From positions 868,001-932,000 of the forward strand of contig NZ_JAEKEZ010000029.1 in assembly GCF_016650815.1 (NCBI RefSeq): a stretch of 64,000 nucleotides of DNA, in the 5' to 3' direction. Positions 55,532 through 64,000 of this stretch are shown one piece after another. The stretch is from Pseudomonas sp. TH31 (GTDB lineage: Bacteria > Pseudomonadota > Gammaproteobacteria > Pseudomonadales > Pseudomonadaceae). Each line of letters begins with the position of its first letter. The stretch's first letter is position 1. The notes below the pieces were generated by a model, which searched no databases, was not told the DNA's origin, and worked only from the letters and a program-made list of their open reading frames with translations. A program made the translations under genes and the position numbers.

Positions 55532-56983
55532 ATGCATCAATTGACTCTGGCCGAGATCGCCCGCGGTCTCGCCGATAAAAAGTTTTCTTCCGAAGAGCTG
55601 ACCAAAGTCCTGCTGGCGCGTATCGCCCAGCTCGATCCACAGCTCAACAGTTTCATCAGCCTCACCGAAGACCTGGCGCTCCAGCAGGCGAAAGCCGCTG
55701 ACGCACGCCGGGCCAATGGTGAGAGCGGCGCCCTGCTCGGCGCGCCGATTGCCCACAAAGACCTGTTCTGCACGCAAGGCATCCGCACCAGCTGCGGTTC
55801 GAAGATGCTCGACAACTTCAAGGCACCGTACGACGCCACCGTGGTCGCCAAACTGGCCGCTGCCGGCGCCGTGACGCTGGGCAAGACCAACATGGACGAG
55901 TTCGCCATGGGTTCGGCCAACGAGTCGAGCTACTACGGCGCGGTGAAAAACCCGTGGAACCTCGAACACGTACCGGGCGGCTCGTCCGGTGGTTCGGCAG
56001 CCGCGGTTGCCGCTCGTCTGTTACCTGCCGCGACTGCCACCGATACCGGCGGCTCGATCCGTCAGCCGGCAGCGTTCACCAACCTCACCGGCCTGAAACC
56101 GACCTACGGTCGTGTATCGCGCTGGGGCATGATCGCTTACGCCTCCAGTCTCGATCAGGGCGGCCCGTTGGCGCGTACTGCCGAAGACTGCGCAATCCTG
56201 CTGCAAGGCATGGCCGGTTTCGATACGAATGACTCCACCAGCATCGACGAACCCGTTCCGGATTACAGCGCCAGCCTCAATACGTCGCTGCAAGGCCTGC
56301 GCATCGGCGTGCCGAAGGAATACTTCAGCGCCGGTCTCGACCCGCGCATCGCCGAGCTGATCCACAACAGCGTCAAGGAGCTGGAAAAGCTCGGCGCCGT
56401 GATCAAGCAAATCAGCCTGCCGAACATGCAGCACGCGATTCCTGCGTACTACGTGATCGCGCCGGCAGAAGCGTCCTCCAACCTGTCACGTTTCGACGGC
56501 GTGCGTTTCGGCCATCGCTGCGCCGATCCGAAAAACCTGGAAGACCTGTACAAGCGCTCCCGTGGCGAAGGTTTCGGCCCGGAAGTGCAGCGCCGGATCA
56601 TGGTCGGCGCCTATGCGCTGTCGGCCGGCTACTACGACGCCTACTACCTGAAGGCGCAGAAGATTCGTCGCCTGGTGAAGAACGACTTCATGGCCGCCTT
56701 CACTGAGGTCGACATCATCCTCGGCCCAACCACGCCGAACCCGGCCTGGAAGATTGGCGCCAACAAAAACGATCCGATCGCCGAGTACCTGGAAGATATC
56801 TACACCATCACCGCCAACCTCGCGGGTCTGCCGGGCTTGTCCATGCCAGCCGGTTTTGTCGACGGTCTGCCGGTCGGCGTGCAATTGCTCGCCCCGTATT
56901 TCCAGGAAGGTCGCCTGTTGAACGTTGCCCACCAGTATCAGTTACACACTGACTGGCACACCCGCACCCCAACCGGCTTCTGA
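55532..56983 (+). CDS. gatA: Asp-tRNA(Asn)/Glu-tRNA(Gln) amidotransferase subunit A
   Basis: This 483-residue amidase frees ammonia from glutamine for GatB. The Ser-cisSer-Lys triad is Lys76 (PIAHKDLF), Ser151 (VPGGSSGGSAAAV) and Ser175 (TDTGGSIRQPA). Start MHQLTLAEIARGLADKKF at 55532. It makes Gln-tRNA (and Asn-tRNA) from misacylated tRNA. Eleven bases separate it from gatB. Confidence 0.98.
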   Translation: MHQLTLAEIARGLADKKFSSEELTKVLLARIAQLDPQLNSFISLTEDLALQQAKAADARRANGESGALLGAPIAHKDLFCTQGIRTSCGSKMLDNFKAPYDATVVAKLAAAGAVTLGKTNMDEFAMGSANESSYYGAVKNPWNLEHVPGGSSGGSAAAVAARLLPAATATDTGGSIRQPAAFTNLTGLKPTYGRVSRWGMIAYASSLDQGGPLARTAEDCAILLQGMAGFDTNDSTSIDEPVPDYSASLNTSLQGLRIGVPKEYFSAGLDPRIAELIHNSVKELEKLGAVIKQISLPNMQHAIPAYYVIAPAEASSNLSRFDGVRFGHRCADPKNLEDLYKRSRGEGFGPEVQRRIMVGAYALSAGYYDAYYLKAQKIRRLVKNDFMAAFTEVDIILGPTTPNPAWKIGANKNDPIAEYLEDIYTITANLAGLPGLSMPAGFVDGLPVGVQLLAPYFQEGRLLNVAHQYQLHTDWHTRTPTGF

Positions 56984-56993
56984 GGAGAAACAT

Positions 56994-58439
56994 ATGCAAT
57001 GGGAAGTCGTGATCGGGCTGGAGATTCATACCCAGCTCACCACCCGGTCGAAAATCTTTTCCGGTAGTTCCACCACCTTCGGTTCCGAGCCGAACACCCA
57101 GGCCAGCCTGGTAGACCTGGGCATGCCCGGCGTACTGCCGGTGCTGAACCAGGAAGCAGTGCGCATGGCGGTGATGTTCGGCCTGGCAATCGATGCCGAG
57201 ATAGGCCAGCACAACGTGTTCGCCCGCAAAAACTATTTCTACCCGGACCTGCCCAAGGGCTACCAGATCAGCCAGATGGAATTGCCGATCGTCGGCAAGG
57301 GCCACCTGGACATCGCCATGGACGACGGCACAATCAAACGTGTCGGCGTGACCCGTGCGCACCTGGAAGAAGACGCCGGTAAAAGCCTGCACGAAGAGTT
57401 CAACGGCGCCACCGGCATCGACCTGAACCGTGCCGGCACGCCGCTGCTGGAGATCGTTTCCGAGCCGGACATGCGCAGCGCCAAGGAAGCCGTGGCCTAC
57501 GTCAAGACCGTCCACGCGCTGGTGCGCTATCTGGGCATCTGCGACGGCAACATGGCCGAAGGTTCGCTGCGTTGCGACTGCAACGTGTCGATCCGTCCGA
57601 AAGGCCAGGTTGAATTCGGCACGCGCTGCGAGATCAAGAACGTCAACTCGTTCCGCTTTATCGAGAAGGCGATCAACAGCGAAGTGCGTCGTCAGATCGA
57701 GCTGATCGAAGACGGCGGCAAGGTGATCCAGCAGACCCGCCTGTACGATCCGAACAAGGACGAGACCCGTCCGATGCGCAGCAAAGAGGAAGCCAACGAC
57801 TACCGTTACTTCCCCGATCCGGACCTGCTGCCGGTGGTGATCGAGGACTCGTTCCTCAATGACGTACGCGCCACCCTGCCAGAATTGCCACCGCAGAAAC
57901 GCGAGCGCTTCCAGGCGCAGTTCGGTCTGTCGGTCTATGACGCCAGCGTCCTGGCCACCAGCCGCGAGCAAGCCGATTACTTCGAAAAAGTCGCGAGCAT
58001 CGGCGGCGACGCCAAGCTGGCGGCCAACTGGGTTATGGTTGAGCTGGGCAGCCTGTTGAACAAACAGGGCCTGGACATCGAGCAGTCGCCGGTCTCGGCC
58101 GAGCAACTGGGCGGCATGCTGCTGCGCATCACCGACAACACCATCTCCGGCAAAATCGCCAAGGTTGTGTTTGAAGCGATGGCCAACGGCGAAGGCAGCG
58201 CGGACGAGATCATCGACAAGCGCGGCCTCAAGCAAGTGACCGACAGCGGTGCGATCTCCGCGGTGCTGGACGAAATGCTCGCGGCCAATGCCGAACAGGT
58301 TGAACAGTACCGCGCGGCAGACGAAGCCAAACGCGGCAAGATGTTCGGCTTCTTCGTCGGCCAGGCCATGAAAGCCTCCAAAGGCAAGGCCAACCCGCAA
58401 CAGGTCAACGAACTGCTGAAAAGCAAGCTCGAAGGCTGA
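56994..58439 (+). CDS. gatB: Asp-tRNA(Asn)/Glu-tRNA(Gln) amidotransferase subunit B
   Basis: 481 residues, starting MQWEVVIGLEIHTQLTTRSK after AGGAG; the frame extends upstream into gatA but that part is a shadow. The kinase/amidotransferase cradle has GLEIHTQL, YPDLPKGYQISQ and DLNRAGTPLLEIVSEPDMRS; the C-terminal YqeY-like tail (about 405-478) binds tRNA. Last gene of gatCAB. Confidence 0.98.
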   Translation: MQWEVVIGLEIHTQLTTRSKIFSGSSTTFGSEPNTQASLVDLGMPGVLPVLNQEAVRMAVMFGLAIDAEIGQHNVFARKNYFYPDLPKGYQISQMELPIVGKGHLDIAMDDGTIKRVGVTRAHLEEDAGKSLHEEFNGATGIDLNRAGTPLLEIVSEPDMRSAKEAVAYVKTVHALVRYLGICDGNMAEGSLRCDCNVSIRPKGQVEFGTRCEIKNVNSFRFIEKAINSEVRRQIELIEDGGKVIQQTRLYDPNKDETRPMRSKEEANDYRYFPDPDLLPVVIEDSFLNDVRATLPELPPQKRERFQAQFGLSVYDASVLATSREQADYFEKVASIGGDAKLAANWVMVELGSLLNKQGLDIEQSPVSAEQLGGMLLRITDNTISGKIAKVVFEAMANGEGSADEIIDKRGLKQVTDSGAISAVLDEMLAANAEQVEQYRAADEAKRGKMFGFFVGQAMKASKGKANPQQVNELLKSKLEG

Positions 58440-58475
58440 TTGCCATGGGGCCAGATCTCAAACCTGGCTCCATTC

Positions 58476-58504
58476 CCTGTGGGAGCAAGCCCGCTCCCAC
58501 ATTT
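58476..58504. repeat. Short hairpin repeat (GTGGGAGC...GCTCCCAC)
   Basis: GTGGGAGCAAGCCCGCTCCCAC is a perfect hairpin, related to family B but with TGGG in place of TAGG. A T-rich tail follows, so it may terminate gatCAB transcripts. Confidence 0.7.
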
Positions 58505-58522
58505 GTTTCAGGGAAATCTTTT

Positions 58523-58897
58523 ATGAAGCGTCTACTCGGCGCCTGCGCCCTGCTCTCTCTGCTGGCCGGTTGCGCCAGCAACGACATCATCGACCCGCAC
58601 GGTTACGACCAGACCGGCACAGCCTCGTATTACGGCGCCAAGCACCACGGCAAACGGACCGCCAGTGGCGAGCCGTTCAACCAGAATGCCCTGACCGCCG
58701 CCCATCGCCAGTTGCCGTTCGGCACACGGGTGAAGGTCACGAATTTGAACAACGACAAATCCTGCGTGGTGCGCATCAATGATCGCGGCCCGCATACTCG
58801 CGGACGCTTGATCGACCTGTCCCGTGCCGCCGCCGCGCAGTTGGGCATGGTCAGCAGCGGCACCGCACGGGTTCGCGTGCAAGCCCTCGATAACTGA
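58523..58897 (+). CDS. RlpA-like double-psi beta-barrel lipoprotein
   Basis: This 124-residue protein has a lipoprotein signal MKRLLGACALLSLLAGCAS with lipobox LLAGC (Cys17). A double-psi beta-barrel follows (about 32-123): TGTASYYGAKHHGKRTASGE, RVKVTNLNNDKSCVVRINDRGP and RLIDLSRAAAAQLGM. RlpA cleaves denuded glycan strands at the septum in P. aeruginosa; this short version has no SPOR domain, so it is a related protein rather than RlpA itself. It is followed by the exchanger gene at about 46 bp. Confidence 0.9.
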   Translation: MKRLLGACALLSLLAGCASNDIIDPHGYDQTGTASYYGAKHHGKRTASGEPFNQNALTAAHRQLPFGTRVKVTNLNNDKSCVVRINDRGPHTRGRLIDLSRAAAAQLGMVSSGTARVRVQALDN

Positions 58898-58943
58898 TGG
58901 AGCCCCGACCATCTACGGATTAGCCGACATCCCTCTGCTGAGC

Positions 58944-60005
58944 GTGATCGAACTGCTCAGCGGCCTGTTTCTATTGATCGTCGGCGCCGAACTGATGGTG
59001 CGCGCCGCCGTGCGCCTGGCCGCGCGCCTGCATGTGCGGCCGCTGATCATTGGCCTGACCATCGTCGCCCTCGGCAGCAGTGCCCCGCAGATGGCCGTCA
59101 GCCTGCAAGCCATGCTCGCGCAAAACGCCGACATTGCCGTCGGCAGCGTGATCGGCGGCAGCATTTTCAACATCCTCGTCACCCTTGGCCTGTCGGCACT
59201 GATCATTCCGTTGCGGGTGTCGCGTCAGTTGGTGCGTCTGGACATTCCGCTGATGATCGGCGCCAGCCTGCTGGTGTGCGTATTGGCCTGGAACGAAAAA
59301 CTGACCCGCCTCGACGGCGTGATCCTGCTGGCCGCGCTGGTGTTGTACCTCGGCCTGTTGCTGCGCCAGTCACGGCACTCGGCCCGTCCGCAAACAAGCC
59401 ACGAAGCCACTTCACAAGCCCCGTGGTTCAGCAGCCTGCTGATGATCTTCGCCGGGCTGGCAATGTTGGTATACGCCGGTCACTTGTTGTTGGGGGCGGC
59501 GGTTTCCGTCGCCAGCGACCTCGGGCTGTCGGAGCGGATCATCGGCCTGACCGTCGTCGCCATCAGCACCTCCCTGCCCGAACTCGCCACCTCGCTGATC
59601 GCCGCGCTGCGTGGCCAACGGGACATCGCCGTGGGTAACGTGATCGGCAGCAACCTGTTCAACCTGTTGGGCGTACTCGGCTTTACCGCGCTGGTGGCGC
59701 CATCGCCGCTGTCGGTCTCGCCCAATGCCCTGGACTTCGATTTGCCGGTCATGCTCGGCGTCGCCGTGCTCTGCCTGCCGCTGTTTTATACCGGCTACCG
59801 GATAACCCGGGCCGAAGGATTGCTGTGCCTGGGTTTGTACCTGGCGTACGGCCTGCACATGGTGTCGTTCACCACCGGGATGCCACTGGCCGGCAAGCTT
59901 GAACACCTGATGCTGTTTTTCGTCTTGCCGGCGCTGTTGGCGTTCCTGCTGTTCACGTCGCTGCGCGCCTGGCGTCGCCAACACCACAAGAGGGATGTGC
60001 CATGA
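58944..60005 (+). CDS. Calcium/sodium antiporter (YrbG family; start uncertain)
   Basis: About 353 residues from GTG 58944 (VIELLSGLFLLIVGAELMVR). Coding-like sequence (ADIPLLS) continues a little upstream without a normal start codon. Two homologous halves of about five hydrophobic segments each carry the alpha repeats: GSSAPQMAVSLQAML, GGSIFNILVTLG (first) and STSLPELATSLIAALRGQ, GSNLFNLLGVLG (second). Such proteins exchange Ca2+ for Na+ or H+. It overlaps the next gene by four bases (ATGA). Confidence 0.88.
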   Translation: MIELLSGLFLLIVGAELMVRAAVRLAARLHVRPLIIGLTIVALGSSAPQMAVSLQAMLAQNADIAVGSVIGGSIFNILVTLGLSALIIPLRVSRQLVRLDIPLMIGASLLVCVLAWNEKLTRLDGVILLAALVLYLGLLLRQSRHSARPQTSHEATSQAPWFSSLLMIFAGLAMLVYAGHLLLGAAVSVASDLGLSERIIGLTVVAISTSLPELATSLIAALRGQRDIAVGNVIGSNLFNLLGVLGFTALVAPSPLSVSPNALDFDLPVMLGVAVLCLPLFYTGYRITRAEGLLCLGLYLAYGLHMVSFTTGMPLAGKLEHLMLFFVLPALLAFLLFTSLRAWRRQHHKRDVP

Positions 60006-60382
60006 CCGACCACAAAAAGCCCGGCATTGAAGTTCGACGCCAAGTGATGGGCGATGCTTTCGTCGACCGGGCGCTGGGCAATGCCACCGAGTTCAGTCAA
60101 CCGCTGCAGGATTTCGTCAACGAACATGCCTGGGGCAGCGTCTGGAATCGTGGAGGTCTGCCGCTGAAAACCCGCAGCCTGATCACCCTCGCCGCGCTGA
60201 CCGCGTTGAAGTGCCCGCAAGAGCTGAAAGGTCACGTGCGCGGCGCGCTGAACAATGGCTGCACCGTGGAAGAGATCCGTGAAGCGCTGCTGCATTGCGC
60301 GGTGTATGCAGGGGTGCCGGCGGCGATTGATGCGTTTCGGGCGGCGCAGGAAGTGATTGATACGTACCAGAAGCCGGAATAA
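60002..60382 (+). CDS. Carboxymuconolactone decarboxylase family protein
   Basis: This 126-residue all-helical protein has the family core WGSVWNRGGLPLKTRSLITL (about 43-62), then KGHVRGALNNGCTVEEIREAL with the usual AVYAGVPAAIDAFR near residue 100. It lacks the CxxC of AhpD-type members. The true substrate is not implied: relatives are gamma-carboxymuconolactone decarboxylases or uncharacterised. Coupled to the exchanger gene by overlap. Confidence 0.88.
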   Translation: MTDHKKPGIEVRRQVMGDAFVDRALGNATEFSQPLQDFVNEHAWGSVWNRGGLPLKTRSLITLAALTALKCPQELKGHVRGALNNGCTVEEIREALLHCAVYAGVPAAIDAFRAAQEVIDTYQKPE

Positions 60383-60408
60383 ATTTGGCGCTTTGAAAGA
60401 TCGCAGCC

Positions 60409-60504
60409 TCTGTAGGAGCTGCCGAAGGCTGCGATCTTTTGATCTTTACCACCTTCGAGCACGCCGAAAATCAAAAGATCGCAGCCTTCGGCAGCTCCTA
60501 CATC
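60409..60504. repeat. REPIN-type inverted repeat, family A, copy 10
   Basis: TGTAGGAGCTGCCGAAGGCTG and the mirrored arm flank a loop of about 45 bases (the longest in family A here). It touches the stop of the AEC transporter gene. Confidence 0.85.
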
Positions 60505-61439
60505 CACCCGCCCCACTGCAACACAAAGATCCCCAGATTGGTGGTCACCGCCGCCATCAACGTGGTGATCACAATGATCGCCGCCGCCAGTTCATGATTG
60601 CCATTGGCCTGACGCGCCATGACAAAACTCGCCGCCGCCGTCGGGCTGCCGAAGTACAGAAACAGAATCCCCAGCTCCGCCCCACGAAAGCCCCACAGCC
60701 AGGCACCAGCGGTCGCCAGCAGTGGCAGGCCGATCATCTTCACCAGGCTTGAACTCAGCGCCATGTTGCCGCTTTTGCGCAACGCCGCCAGCGACAGCGT
60801 GCCGCCAATGCAGATCAGCGCCAACGGCAAGGTGGTTTGCGCCAGGTACTGACCGGACGCCTCCAGCCAACCCGGCAAACTGATCTTGAAATAGGCGCAC
60901 GGCGCCGCCGCAATCACGCTGATGATCAGCGGGTTGGCCATCACGCTTTTGCAGATGCTCCACGGATCAGACTTGATCACCGGGCTGTACACCGCCAGCA
61001 CGATGGTCGAGAGAGTGTTGTAGAAGAGGATGACGAGCGCCGCGAGAATCGCCCCGAGGGAAATCCCGTAGTCGCCGTACATGCTCGCTGCCAGCGCGAG
61101 GCCGATGACACCGTTATTGCCGCGAAACGCGCCTTGGGTGTAGATGCCCCGGTCTTCGCGCGGACACTTCCAGATCGCCCAGCCCCAGGCGATGGCGAAA
61201 CACACCAGCGTGGCAACGCAGAAGTAAATCAGCAGCGCCGGTTGCAGCGCGGCGTGCAGATCCGCGTGCAGGATGCCCAGAAACAGCAGCGCCGGCATGG
61301 TGACGTTGAACACCAGGGCCGACGCGGTATGGATGAAGTTGTCGTTGATCCAGTTGATGCGCTTGAGCAGCACACCCAGAAACAGCATGGCAAACACCGG
61401 CGCGGTGATATTCAGGGTTTCGAGGAAAATTGCCAGCAT
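60498..61439 (-). CDS. AEC (auxin efflux carrier) family transporter
   Basis: 313 residues with ten hydrophobic segments and the AEC N-terminal pattern MLAIFLETLNITAPVFAMLF, LLKRINWIND. The G-F-R-GNNG segment (AFRGNNGVIGLAL) lies in the fifth membrane segment. AEC members export or import malonate, malate or similar acids; the substrate here is unknown. It is next to garD, but a repeat separates the two. Confidence 0.85.
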   Translation of the reverse strand: MLAIFLETLNITAPVFAMLFLGVLLKRINWINDNFIHTASALVFNVTMPALLFLGILHADLHAALQPALLIYFCVATLVCFAIAWGWAIWKCPREDRGIYTQGAFRGNNGVIGLALAASMYGDYGISLGAILAALVILFYNTLSTIVLAVYSPVIKSDPWSICKSVMANPLIISVIAAAPCAYFKISLPGWLEASGQYLAQTTLPLALICIGGTLSLAALRKSGNMALSSSLVKMIGLPLLATAGAWLWGFRGAELGILFLYFGSPTAAASFVMARQANGNHELAAAIIVITTLMAAVTTNLGIFVLQWGGWM

Positions 61440-61501
61440 GCCGGGAGGAACCTTGGGTGGGCGTCATTAAGGGGCGAATGATAAGCCACCGGGAACGCTT
61501 T

Positions 61502-61587
61502 AAGATCAAAAAATCGCAGCCTTCGGCAGCGCCTACAGAGTACGCACTCCCCTGTAGGAGCTGCCGAAGGCTGCGATCTTTTACAGG
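61502..61587. repeat. REPIN-type inverted repeat, family A, copy 11
   Basis: GATCAAAAAATCGCAGCCTTC and TGTAGGAGCTGCCGAAGGCTG arms around a 20-base loop; the left arm reads AAATCG and GCGCCTACA, two changes from consensus. Lies between garD and the AEC gene. Confidence 0.85.
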
Positions 61588-61597
61588 CGACGCGGTC

Positions 61598-63151
61598 TTA
61601 CGTGATCGGCGCCGGGTTGAACAAGGTGATGTCGTTATGCAGCTTATGCCGCTCCGCCCACGTCTGCTTCTTGCCGCTGGCCACATCCAGGTAGTAGTGG
61701 AACAACTCCCAGCCCAAATCTTCAATCGAAGCCCGGCCCGTCGCAATCCGCCCGGCATCGATATCAATCAAGTCCGGCCAGCGCTGCGCCAACTCGGTCC
61801 GGGTCGACACCTTCACCACCGGCGCCATCGCCAGACCATAGGGCGTGCCACGCCCGGTGGTGAACACATGCAGGTTCATCCCCGCCGCCAGTTGCAACGT
61901 CCCGCAGACAAAATCACTGGCCGGGGTCGCGCAGAAGATCAGGCCTTTGCGCTTGAACCGCTCGCCAGGGCCAAGCACGCCATTGATCGCGCTGCTGCCG
62001 GATTTGACGATCGAGCCCAACGACTTCTCGACAATGTTCGACAACCCGCCCTTCTTGTTCCCCGGCGTGGTATTGGCGCTGCGATCGGCTTCGCCCTTGG
62101 CCAGGTAACCGTCGTACCAGTCCATTTCCCGCACCAGTTCCTCGGCGACTTCTTTGGTTTGCGCCCGGGAGGTCAGCAGGTAAATCGCGTCGCGCACTTC
62201 GGTGACTTCGGAGAACATCACCGTCGCACCGGCTCGCAGCAGCAAGTCCGAGGCATAGCCCAGCGCCGGGTTGGCGGTAATGCCGGAGAACGCATCGCTG
62301 CCACCGCACTGCATGCCCAGGATCAGCTCGGACGCTGGCACGGTTTCCCGGCGACGTTGATCGAGTTTCTTCAAACGGATTTCGGCCAGCGCCATGATCT
62401 GCTCAATCATCTCGGTGAAACCGTGACTCGAATCCTGCAAGCGATACAGCCACGGCTCGCTCAAATCCACCGAGCTGTCGTTCTCGTGCATCACCTGCCC
62501 GGCCTGCAATTTTTCGCAACCGAGGCTGATCACCAGCGCTTCACCACCCAGGTTCGGGTTACGCGCCAGGTTGCGCACGGTACGAATCGGAATGTACGCG
62601 TCGGTGGCAGTGATCGCCACGCCACAGCCGTAACTGTGGGTCAGCGCCACCACGTCATCGACATTCGGATAGCGCGGCAGCAATTCGTCCTTGATGCGCT
62701 TGACCGCATGATCGAGCACGCCAGTGACGCACTGCACAGTGGTGGTGATCCCGAGAATATTGCGCGTGCCAACGGTACCGTCGGCGTTGCGATAACCCTC
62801 GAACGTAAAGCCTTCCAGCGGTGCCTGCGCCGCCGGCACTTCGGTGGACAGTGGCAGGCTGTCCAGCGGTGGCGCAGTGGGCATGCGCAGTTGATCTTCC
62901 TTGACCCAACTGCCGCGCGGAATCGGCTGCAAGGCGTAGCCGATGGTCTGACCATAGCGAATCACCTGGCCGCCCTCGGGAATGTCCTCAAGGGTGACTT
63001 TATGGCTCTGCGGCACGAAGTCCACCGTCACCAGGCCATCGGGAAACTCGGTGCCGGCCGGCACGCCCTGGTCATTGACCACGATCACCACATTGTCCCG
63101 CTCGTGCAGGCGGATGTAGCGCGGCGAGTCGGAATGTTCAATCAACTGCAT
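61598..63151 (-). CDS. garD: Galactarate dehydratase (UxaA/GarD family)
   Basis: 517 residues. The N-terminal SAF domain (about 8-95; IRLHERDNVVIVVNDQGVPA) is followed by the UxaA/GarD catalytic domain with GTRNILGITTTVQC, LTHSYGCGVAITATDAY, LGCEKLQ, LILGMQCGGSDAFSGITANP and FTTGRGTPYGLAM. GarD dehydrates galactarate to 5-keto-4-deoxyglucarate. Located 11 bp after an MFS transporter of the hexarate type on the same strand, consistent with a galactarate uptake and catabolism unit. Confidence 0.92.
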   Translation of the reverse strand: MQLIEHSDSPRYIRLHERDNVVIVVNDQGVPAGTEFPDGLVTVDFVPQSHKVTLEDIPEGGQVIRYGQTIGYALQPIPRGSWVKEDQLRMPTAPPLDSLPLSTEVPAAQAPLEGFTFEGYRNADGTVGTRNILGITTTVQCVTGVLDHAVKRIKDELLPRYPNVDDVVALTHSYGCGVAITATDAYIPIRTVRNLARNPNLGGEALVISLGCEKLQAGQVMHENDSSVDLSEPWLYRLQDSSHGFTEMIEQIMALAEIRLKKLDQRRRETVPASELILGMQCGGSDAFSGITANPALGYASDLLLRAGATVMFSEVTEVRDAIYLLTSRAQTKEVAEELVREMDWYDGYLAKGEADRSANTTPGNKKGGLSNIVEKSLGSIVKSGSSAINGVLGPGERFKRKGLIFCATPASDFVCGTLQLAAGMNLHVFTTGRGTPYGLAMAPVVKVSTRTELAQRWPDLIDIDAGRIATGRASIEDLGWELFHYYLDVASGKKQTWAERHKLHNDITLFNPAPIT

Positions 63152-63162
63152 GACGCCGCTCC

Positions 63163-64000
63163 TCAGGAATGCGCTTGAGATAATTTGTTGGTCACTTCAG
63201 GACCATTGACGGGAGGCTCTTTCAACACGACGCGTTTGATCGGGCCGACGATCACCAGATAACTGAACACCGCCACCAACGCGTTGCAACCGACAAACAC
63301 CAGCGCCCACTTGAACGAACCGGTGGTGGCGATGATGTAGCCGATGACGATCGGCGTGGTGATCGAAGCGATGTTGCCGAACATGTTGAACAGGCCGCCA
63401 CTCAGACCGGCGATCTGTTTCGGCGAAGTGTCGGACACCACGGCCCAGCCCAGCGCACCGACGCCTTTGCCGAAGAACGCCAGGGCCATGAAGCCGACGA
63501 CCATCCATTCCACGTCCACGTAGTTGCAGGCGACGATGGTGGTCGAGAGCAACAGGCCGCCTATGATCGGCGCCTTGCGGGCGAAGGTCAGCGAGTGGCC
63601 CTTGCGCAGCAGGTAGTCGGAAATGATCCCGCCGAGCACACCGCCGATGAAGCCGCAGATCGCCGGCAACGACGCGATGAAACCGGCCTTGAGAATGGTC
63701 ATGCCGCGTTCTTGCACCAGGTACACCGGGAACCAGGTCAGGAAGAAATAGGTGATGCCGTTGATGCAGTACTGGCCCAGGTACACGCCAAGCATCATGC
63801 GGTTGGTCAGCAACTGGCGGATGTAGTCCCACTTCGGACCATCAACCTTTTGGCCTTTGCCTTTGTCCTGATCCATGTCCACCAGGCCGCCGTTGTCGGC
63901 GATGTGCTGGAACTCGGCGCTGTTGATCATCGGGTGTTGGCGCGGGCTGTGGATAAGTTTCAGCCAGATCAGCGAGAACACGATGCCGATGCCGCCCATG
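63163..64000 (-). CDS. MFS transporter, glucarate/galactarate type (C-terminal part; gene runs off the window)
   Basis: At least 278 residues are visible of a usual 450. Six membrane segments of the C-terminal half follow a cytoplasmic loop (about 20-60: PMINSAEFQHIADNGGLVDM...). Family pattern of the anion:cation symporter group: GITYFFLTWFPVYLVQERGM, RKAPIIGGLLLS, SDTSPKQIAGLSGGLFNMFG. Being next to garD favours a galactarate or glucarate proton symporter (GudP/GarP-like), although the exact substrate is inferred. Confidence 0.88.
   Translation of the reverse strand, partial: MGGIGIVFSLIWLKLIHSPRQHPMINSAEFQHIADNGGLVDMDQDKGKGQKVDGPKWDYIRQLLTNRMMLGVYLGQYCINGITYFFLTWFPVYLVQERGMTILKAGFIASLPAICGFIGGVLGGIISDYLLRKGHSLTFARKAPIIGGLLLSTTIVACNYVDVEWMVVGFMALAFFGKGVGALGWAVVSDTSPKQIAGLSGGLFNMFGNIASITTPIVIGYIIATTGSFKWALVFVGCNALVAVFSYLVIVGPIKRVVLKEPPVNGPEVTNKLSQAHS

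Overview
The window is a gene-dense, high-GC stretch of a Pseudomonas chromosome, most likely from the P. fluorescens group. The grounds are gene order remembered from P. aeruginosa and P. putida, protein sequences typical of the genus, and the paired intergenic repeats (GTAGGAGCTGCCGAAGGCTG and GTAGGAGCAAGGCTTGCCCGC cores) characteristic of P. fluorescens-group genomes. I see no tRNA, rRNA, CRISPR array, insertion sequence or prophage. Apart from repeats it looks like core genome.

Layout. 1-5070: end of a flavodoxin gene; a short LOV blue-light photoreceptor coupled to an unknown protein; a divergent MerR/LitR-type regulator; a putative monooxygenase-like membrane protein; and folM-folE-folX for tetrahydromonapterin. 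This resembles the light-responsive LOV/LitR circuit described in P. putida. 5170-16740: DUF1244 and HopJ-family genes, a class III aminotransferase, trxB, cysZ, a GT4 glycosyltransferase, an Old Yellow Enzyme, a glutathione peroxidase, a SlyD-like FKBP, a DUF3565 protein, pta (with no ackA beside it) and an acyltransferase. 16900-22040: cysNC-cysD (sulfate activation), a NIF3-family gene and algW. 22160-30140: hisC, hisD, hisG, murA, ibaG and mlaBCDEF. 30410-37410: kdsD-kdsC-lptC-lptA-lptB-rpoN-hpf-ptsN-rapZ-ptsO (LPS transport, sigma-54 and nitrogen PTS). 37500-45880: a ZIP transporter; the Fur-type fagA-fumC-orfX-sodA operon; pmbA, darP, tldD and a nitrilase-family gene. 46060-58440: yhdP, rng, maf, mreD/C/B and gatCAB (envelope, cell shape, translation). 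58520-64000: an RlpA-like lipoprotein, a Ca/Na exchanger, a carboxymuconolactone decarboxylase-family protein, an AEC transporter, garD and a partial hexarate transporter.

The main anomaly is an unusual number of single-base deletions that break conserved genes: the gene at 2724, the glycosyltransferase, the acyltransferase (twice), cysNC, the NIF3 gene, mlaF, lptA, fumC, tldD, yhdP (twice) and rng. All are deletions. Nine lie exactly where the reading frame calls for CCCGGG and the sequence shows only five of the six bases; two lie in A/T runs, one in a C run and one at a CC. Because lptA is essential, most are probably sequencing or assembly errors. The recurrence at CCCGGG could reflect a modified base at that motif. 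Broken genes are annotated over their full conceptual extent, with the lesion noted.
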